The notes beneath the pieces are model-generated. The model was not told the DNA's origin and did no database searches. It was given only the letters and a program-made list of their open reading frames with translations. Of a stretch of DNA of 64,000 nucleotides, positions 25,584 to 64,000 are shown piece after piece. The DNA comes from Bugula neritina (taxonomy: Eukaryota; Bryozoa; Gymnolaemata; Cheilostomatida; Bugulidae): NCBI GenBank assembly GCA_964035545.1, contig OZ037772.1, positions 9,583,150 through 9,647,149 on the forward strand. Reading direction: 5' to 3'. Both the position numbers and the translations under genes were made by a program. The first letter of the stretch is position 1, and every line of letters begins with the position of its first letter.

Positions 25584-26821
25584 ATGCGGAAGAAAACACT
25601 ATTTTCAGAACTTTATACTTTAGTTGTACTATTTGCTGTTAACAGTGTAAGTACAAACTCAAAGTGATAGTACAACTATTAGTATTACTAATAGTAATAC
25701 TAATAGTAATAGTAATACTAAGTCTAATACTAATAGTAATAGTAATACTAATACTAAGTCTAATACTAATACTAATAGTAATAGTGATACTAATATTAAT
25801 AGTAATAGTAACATTAGTAATGCCAATAGTAATACTAATAGAGTAATACTCTTACTTTTAGTGAATTAGTATTAGTGACTATTACTGTTAGTATTAGTAT
25901 TACATTTACTATTACTAATAGTATTAGTATTACTATTAGTATCAGTAATAATATTACTATTACTATTAGTATTACTATTACTATTAGTATTACTATTACT
26001 ATTAGTATTAGTAGGCTAATACTAATAATAATAGTAATACTAATAGTAATAGTAATACTGTAAATGTAATAGTGATACTGATTATGAGACTGATACTGAT
26101 ACTTACTAGTAGATAATTCACATAACCTGAAAAATGTGATAGATCAGTAAGTGTAACTGTAAGAAAAACTGCTCATTCTGATTCTCTAGGCTATTTAATT
26201 TTAGGTGGAAATGTCAATCACAATATCTATTAAATTTAATTTTCTTGTTTTGGCTTCTAGCATTTCATTGATATTTAAGTTTAAGGTTTTTGCCTGCCAG
26301 TGGTCAAATTTAAGGGGTACGCATGGGTATACTGCATCCCTAAGCTTTTTCCTTGGGATCCCTAAACTTACCCGTACCCCATCCATAATAATAATATCTC
26401 ATTACATTTAATCACGAGTCACACAGAAACTGTTTTATCATTTATGGTAAAAGAAAAATGTTTTGGTCATGAGTGTTGTATTTCAAGCAGTTTGTAAAAA
26501 AATGTTCTAGCCAAGTTTTCACTTTGGTATATTTTAGTCTGGACTGTTAGCAAGCTCTGTTGACAGTAGCCTGTGTTCTAGCAATGGATATCTTACAGAT
26601 GCGTTGTCCTGTTCAGCCTGCAAGACCTTGTCATCAGCAGGTAAGAATCGGGGCTATGCAATATCATAGTAGCAGCAGTAGTCGTAGTAGTAGTAGTGGT
26701 AGTGGTAGCAGCAGCGGTGGTAGTGGTATTAGTAGTGGTAGTAGTAGTGGTAGTAGTGGTGGTAGTAGTGGTATTAGTAATACTAGTAGTATTAGTAGTA
26801 GTAGTAGTAGTAGTCGTAATG

Positions 26822-26855
<34 letters not shown>

Positions 26856-28668
26856 CAGCAGCAGTAGTAGCAGTAGCAGTAGGAGTGGTAGTAGTACTAC
26901 TAGTAATAGTACTACTAGTAGAAGTACTACTAGTAGTAATAGTTGTAGTAGCAGCAGCAGCAGTGGTAGCAGCAGCAGTGTTCGTAGTGGTAGTGGTATT
27001 AGTGGTGGTTGTAGTGAATATTAGTTGTTCTTCATATCTTACTAGTAATAGTAAGTGGTAATTAAATAGTGCACTTGTGTTTGAACTTTGCACAGAGTTT
27101 CCACTACACTATGAATATGCTATTGTACTGTTATGAAGTAATCTAAATAAGGAATGAACATGTTTCTTTGTGCTCAGGTCTCAGTGTCTTAGAGAATGAA
27201 TGCAACGACTGCTGTACACAAGACACACAAACTGCCTCAGAATCAAATGTAAGTTGACCTTTTCCTGCTGAATTAAGAGTTATTCTCCCCTATATTTTGG
27301 AAACACAACTCCGCATTGTATATAAGTACTTAGACTTTTTCAATGTTTTCACTCTGTGCCTGTGGTGAATAAGAAAGTTGATTAGGTTCTACTTTATTAA
27401 ACTCATTCGCTCAACTCACTATGGCTTACTCTCATTCATGTCTTATATTCACTTCTTAAACCCTATACACTGTCTGGCCTCTTCCAATAAGTTGAGAATC
27501 TTTTTACGCGAGAAGAAAACTCCTGTCTCTAAACTCTGTAAGCCTGTCTGGTTCTGATGATGTGTGTTAGTAGGTTCAGAGTGTGCGGAAATGGCACAAC
27601 TACTCATCTATGTAACACGTTCTGTTGGTTGGAGTAGTTAGAGCTGCCCGTCTCATCGCCAGTCTCTCACTAGATCTACTAACATGGAATTTCTGTCATC
27701 AGTGTATGTTGCCAGGCTTAACCAGTTTTGTAACTAAATTGCTTCTCTTGTAGAATAAATACCCATTCGCAGAGCTGGTGGTGTGCAGCTGAAAATTGGG
27801 GCGGTACCCACAGGTCAAAGGTTAGCTATTTTATTATCATAACCTGTTATATTTCATTGTGTGTAAATTTGTCTTTAAGTTTAAAGTTTTCTTGTTATTT
27901 TATATTATTTGAAGTTTTGTAAGTTATTAGCAATAGTCAATTGGCTATTCTGTTTTAAGTTATATATAAGGTATAGATTTAATTTCATCACCTTTTTGTA
28001 GCATTTTAGTTTTGCAAAGACTCGCCCATCTTGTATCGTTTGAGCTATTAGGAAGTCTATTTAATGTTTTTATAACTGCCATGTCTTGTTATTCTAAATG
28101 GTATGATGGAGAAAGTCCCTAGATTCTTATATTTACGACTCCAAAAGTTTACAGCTTAAGTTACATTGTTTTAAAATTTCTTCTTTGTCAGGCAGCATCT
28201 TTTCTTTGACGCAATACTTCACTAGCACTGTGTGCACACTGTACAGCAGTAGCTATAGCTGTAGTTATAGCAGTAGTTATAGCTGTAGTTATAGCAATAG
28301 TGTACATTGTATAGCAGTAGTTATAACTGTAGTTATAGCAGTAATTTTAGCAATAGTTCTAGCAATAGTTATAGCAATGTTGCAATTATCTGGCGTTAAT
28401 ATTTGTAGCTCATTGTTGTGATATTTCACGGGTGAATTGAATATTTATAGACACATATTCAACTGTTCAAGTTCCATTTTCAGCATTTATCACAGACAAG
28501 GCTAAGCTAGCAAAGTTCCCGGGACTGAAAGTTACTTATAGAAGGGGCTCCGACCCCTTCATCCACCTTCAGGATGAATCCAAAACAACCGTGGAAACCT
28601 TGGCTATTGATAAGTGGAACACCGACACTGTTGAAGAGTTCTTTTCAGAGCACCTCGAAAGTCGGTAA
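25584..28668 (+). CDS. SELENOF: 15-kDa selenoprotein F, complete gene with in-frame UGA (Sec)
   Basis: An endoplasmic reticulum thioredoxin-like selenoprotein that binds UDP-glucose:glycoprotein glucosyltransferase and takes part in glycoprotein quality control. Exons: 25584-25646, 26538-26640, 27178-27248, 27754-27820, 28484-28668. Phases join cleanly and give 162 aa (human is 165). Residues 1-21 (MRKKTLFSELYTLVVLFAVN and S) look like a signal peptide. The Cys-rich N-terminal part has LCSSNGYL, LSCSACKTL and LENECNDCCTQD. The redox motif is C-S-U in VVCSUKLGRYPQ, with Sec at residue 92 encoded by TGA at 27790-27792; mammals have C-G-U. The C-terminal part carries YRRGSDPFIHLQ and DKWNTDTVEEFFSEHLE, strongly conserved in the family. 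Read without Sec the frame would stop at TGA and exons 4-5 would make no sense. A SECIS and a poly(A) signal follow. Confidence 0.95.
25668..26068. repeat. Self-complementary TAATAn/TATTAn microsatellite in SELENOF intron 1
   Basis: About 25668-25850 is made of taatag/taatac units. About 25870-26010 is made of the complementary tattag/tattac units, and the strand switches back to taatag at about 26010-26065. The open frames rich in Ile/Val/Leu and Ser/Ile/Thr here come from the repeat. Confidence 0.9.
26668..27052. repeat. (AGT/GGT/AGC)n trinucleotide repeat in SELENOF intron 2
   Basis: Imperfect agt/ggt/agc triplets begin about 27 bp after the exon 2 donor. They create poly-Ser, poly-Val and poly-Thr open frames, none of which is a gene. 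Confidence 0.92.
27790..27792 (+). other. Selenocysteine codon (TGA) of SELENOF
   Basis: TGA follows TGC AGC and precedes AAA TTG GGG. It aligns with the Sec of the C-x-U motif in SELENOF proteins. Confidence 0.93.
28240..28385. repeat. Degenerate tagttatagcag repeat in SELENOF intron 4
   Basis: Tandem variants of tagttatagc(a/t)gtag units about 100 bp upstream of the exon 5 acceptor. Confidence 0.8.
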
Positions 28669-28997
28669 ACTGTGGGTCACCCCCTTCTCTCTATGTGCCC
28701 TCAGCGCAAGCGCTAAGGCTATTTAACTGACTGTTTCAACCTTTCTCTTATTCGAATTTCAGAAGAAATCATTTGTCTAAATTTAATTTTTCATCATTTT
28801 ACGTGCAATGTGTTATTGTTTAGCAGTATCTGTAACATATTAGTCATGCAGCAAAATCTAAATTTTTACAAAAAATTATGTTAATATTTTGTAGTATGTT
28901 TTCAATCAATTTAGCAATTTTTCATAATACGTAGCTCTTGTAGTTTACCTGAATGATGTAGATACGAGAAAGGTTAGAGGTCATTGTATGCAAAGTA

Positions 28998-29055
28998 ATG
29001 AGCTGATGAAGAGGTACTTGTAAAGCTTAGCAGAGCATTTCTGATGCATTCATAT
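28998..29055 (+). promoter_or_regulatory. Candidate SECIS element in SELENOF 3' UTR
   Basis: The core has ATGA at 29006-29009 and TGAT at 29042-29045, able to form the non-Watson-Crick quartet. Between them gaggtactt pairs with gagcatttc (8 of 9 positions, counting G-U pairs). The apical loop gtaaagcttagca carries the conserved AA, 12 nt after ATGA. Below the quartet, atgag can pair with ttcat. The element lies about 340 nt after the stop codon. This was hand-folded, not computed. Confidence 0.78.
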
Positions 29056-29063
29056 TTTGCTAC

Positions 29064-29069
29064 AATAAA
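29064..29069 (+). terminator. SELENOF poly(A) signal (AATAAA)
   Basis: AATAAA about 10-20 nt after the SECIS helix and about 400 nt after the stop codon, a sensible end for the transcript. Confidence 0.75.
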
Positions 29070-29089
29070 TCTCCGGTCTAACTTACATT

Positions 29090-31169
29090 CTGTACTGATA
29101 ATTACATAGAAGACATCATTGTGGGTACTACAGCCACACTATGATAATATTACATTTGTGAAGTTGTCTTCACATGCCTTGCAGCACAACATATTCTGTT
29201 ATTTTATGTGATGAAACTGTAGTTTGTAACGGGTTTGCCCCAAGAACTTGATAAATGCCTCATATTCAAGCCACATCAACTTAGCCTAGAGACAGACTGG
29301 AATATGCAATTAACCATAGGTTTTAAGTAGCATTGCTGCTATGTACAGAGGGGGTGTGGGATATCTATAAATAACCTTGCAGACTTTAATTAGTCATTAC
29401 TCATCTAATGGTATTTTATCAATGTTCTCACTCAATATTGATAGTCTAAAGTCTAGCGCACTCAGTAGGTAAAGAAGTTGCAATTTTTCGAAAAGTTAGA
29501 AGTCAGTGTACGGCTTTTGAAGACATCCTTGTTTTGTAAATGATCTGGTAATATTGTATGCAGAAGAAAAATTTCCGTCTGCTATACAAAGTCTTTCTAC
29601 TAATTGAAAAATGTGTGTTGTATTTATGATACTTGGTGCTTTGAAGGAGAAAGTGTACTCAAGGAATAATCATGTAGTACCAATATAATGCATTCTATTA
29701 TATATTAGTTTATTTTACAATAGATTTTATATGTTGACTAGTACTGTGCTTGGAAATGTGTCTTTGTTTAAAGTAGGACACGAAAGGCAACAATTTAAGA
29801 GTGGAAAACTCACGTTAGATGTAGTATTATCTTAGCTATATTCCAGTTCTGTTGATTGCTCTAGTGTTGGCTGTGTATGAACAAGTCAGCCTTCTAGGTA
29901 TCCATTTTGTTTGCTCGTTGCCATGGTGAAGAAAATTAACTAATCATTAGACTGGTGGTTTCGCTTCATTTGAGTTGAAGAATGGGTGGTTACAAAGCTC
30001 TCCAATAATTTAGCTTACAAGGTCTTACCTGGTAGAGTAATTGGGGATTTGTTTAATGTTTGACTTCTACTCATATTGGCTGAAGTATGCCAACTCCTAT
30101 CTTTTACATTTAATTTGTTTCAATTGGGCTATTTTTAAAACTGTAGTTTTATAAAATTATACAATCATTTTATGACCTTTTAATAACCATCTAAATTTCT
30201 ACTTTGTCTATCTATAATGTTACTATACTAACCATTATTTTGTTACGTAATCGGGGATTAAATTTTAGATATAATTTTCGCCATCATTAACCCTTTTGTG
30301 AAAAGTCTACATTATTTTGTGAGTTGATGATGTGAGCCTGCTAATTGATAACTGTAGCTAATAAGCAATTAGGAGCAAGTGTCAATCAGTGGTTGTCATT
30401 TGACAGCTATAGCAGGTTGACAGTCTGTACTAGCAAGTGCCAGCAGGTAGATGGAAAGTGACAGCTAGCAAGTCAATAAGAGTTGACACAGTCTGTGGTC
30501 ACTATCTTTTCAGAGTCAACAAGCTGTTGTGTCATAACTAGGTGACTTGATTTAGCAAGTGCCTGTTGGTAGGTGATTTGGCTTAGCAAGTGCATGCTGG
30601 TTACAATTGTTGCTCTTTCAACTACATAGAGGTGAGTGTAAAATAATTTTAATATAAAAACTTATTTACACTTTATACATAAAAACAACTTTATTATCTT
30701 TTTTTTAAAATTATCTAAGCAAATTGTGTGTCGAAAACCTAATGGAGTGTTGAAAACTGTCATTTCCTTTAAAGCCTACTTCATGAAATTGGTGTGCAGT
30801 GTTTTCAATAGCATTAGTTTTGGTGTAACTCAGTAGCATAATTAGTTTTCTGAATTAAATAATAAAATAAAATTTGAAACCCAAAAACAAAATCAAAGGT
30901 AATGCACTCAATCTACGCAGGCATAACAACAACAAAACTCCAAAGCATAGCTGAGGTATGTGTAGTAAAGGGAAAATTGAGAAATACCTCTGTTAGACAT
31001 GTAGCAAAAGAAGTTATGTTCTTGCCAGAATTTCAACCCCTCTCCGCCTAACCTTTTTTTAAAAAAGTAAAAGTTTAGGCTATCTTCATTTCTGCAACTA
31101 AAAGCATTAGCTACAGTTGAAAACTTCTTCGATTGAACTTGTTCAGGTGTTATAGGGCTTGACAGGAAT
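29090..31169. other. Intergenic between SELENOF and the MMP gene
   Basis: No exon recognised. Degenerate repeats containing agcaagtgc/gacagctagc lie at about 30400-30600. The promoter of the downstream MMP gene should be in the last part. Confidence 0.5.
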
Positions 31170-38841
<7,672 letters not shown>

Positions 38842-38871
38842 GAAAACTTAGAAGTTTTTTGGTTGTATCTA

Positions 38872-38877
38872 AATAAA
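38872..38877 (+). terminator. MMP gene poly(A) signal (AATAAA)
   Basis: AATAAA 31 nt after the MMP stop codon. It supports exon 6 as the terminal exon and separates this gene from the lectin-like gene that follows. Confidence 0.7.
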
Positions 38878-38899
38878 TTCCTGCAAGATTACTAAAAGA

Positions 38900-63566
<24,667 letters not shown>

Positions 63567-63796
63567 CTTACCCACTGCAGTTTCTACACAAATAGAACTG
63601 CAGTCTATTATTGCTGAAGGAGTACATTTACTTATAAGAAATTTCATAATACTTCTTAGCAAGGTTCTGGCATGTGTTTACTGTCTTGTTTTATTTACAG
63701 CATCAAGTATTTTAACTTAAAGTGTTATGAAGGTAACAATTCAAAAAAAGAAAAATTATTTATTATGTTCTTTGTAGATTTTCGTTGTGTTGTCAA

Positions 63797-63802
63797 AATA
63801 AA
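63797..63802 (+). terminator. Discoidin-like gene poly(A) signal (AATAAA)
   Basis: The first AATAAA after the stop codon, about 230 nt downstream. It agrees with exon 31 being terminal. Confidence 0.65.
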
Positions 63803-64000
63803 CTTTCATGTAATATAACACTACTATTATTATTATTTATATAATGCAGGACTTACTTGTTGAAAATAATAAACAAGAGAAAACAAGTTTCAAAATTGAA
63901 TAAGATGTATTTTACAAATGGCAAAGCAGTTGTTGTACAATTTATTTTTTATAAGTTTTTATAATTAAATTATGATATGACCTATATACTATAGCTATAG

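Noticed and set aside
26560-27093. Poly-Ser, poly-Val and poly-Thr open frames
   Set aside because: Triplet repeat in SELENOF intron 2. The true exon 2 (26538-26640) uses a different frame.

Overview
This is a window of an animal nuclear genome. It is AT-rich, with spliceosomal introns (GT..AG), AATAAA poly(A) signals, many microsatellites and minisatellites, tRNA-derived SINEs and short inverted-repeat elements. The gene content (cardiolipin synthase, a selenocysteine-containing SELENOF, a matrix metalloproteinase and a very long discoidin/fucolectin-like protein) fits a marine invertebrate. A lophotrochozoan is my guess, but nothing in the sequence fixes the phylum.

Region 1 (1-20.9 kb) is gene-poor. 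It holds two isolated minus-strand exons, one PAN/apple-like (831-1003) and one WD40-like (2890-3165). It also holds an inverted partial duplicate of SELENOF exon 3 (about 4636-4911), several tandem repeats, and seven copies of a SINE whose head looks like tRNA-Thr(AGT).

Region 2 (20.9-29.1 kb) has two complete genes arranged head to head. CRLS1 (cardiolipin synthase, 4 coding exons, minus strand, 295 aa) and SELENOF (5 exons, plus strand, 162 aa with Sec at residue 92) are separated by about 1.2 kb. SELENOF has an in-frame UGA, a plausible SECIS element and a poly(A) signal just behind it. The introns of both genes carry tandem repeats. One of these appears to have grown out of a CRLS1 splice donor.

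Region 3 (31.1-38.9 kb) is a plus-strand secreted metalloproteinase of the MMP type (6 exons, 330 aa) with an intact HExxHxxGxxH site. It has no recognisable propeptide or hemopexin domain and ends in a very basic tail.

Region 4 (39.9-63.8 kb) is one plus-strand gene of 31 coding exons that I assembled by splice sites and phase (5919 nt, 1972 aa). It has a signal peptide, then 26 exons that each encode half of a discoidin/fucolectin-like (galactose-binding-like) domain, then a basic C-terminal tail. Nearly all its introns are phase 1. The half-domain exons alternate but with extra unpaired halves. It and the MMP next door are both predicted to be secreted and both end in basic tails, so they may work in the same extracellular matrix; that is inference. 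Four copies of a Harbinger-like MITE sit in the introns of these two genes, and one abuts a splice donor.
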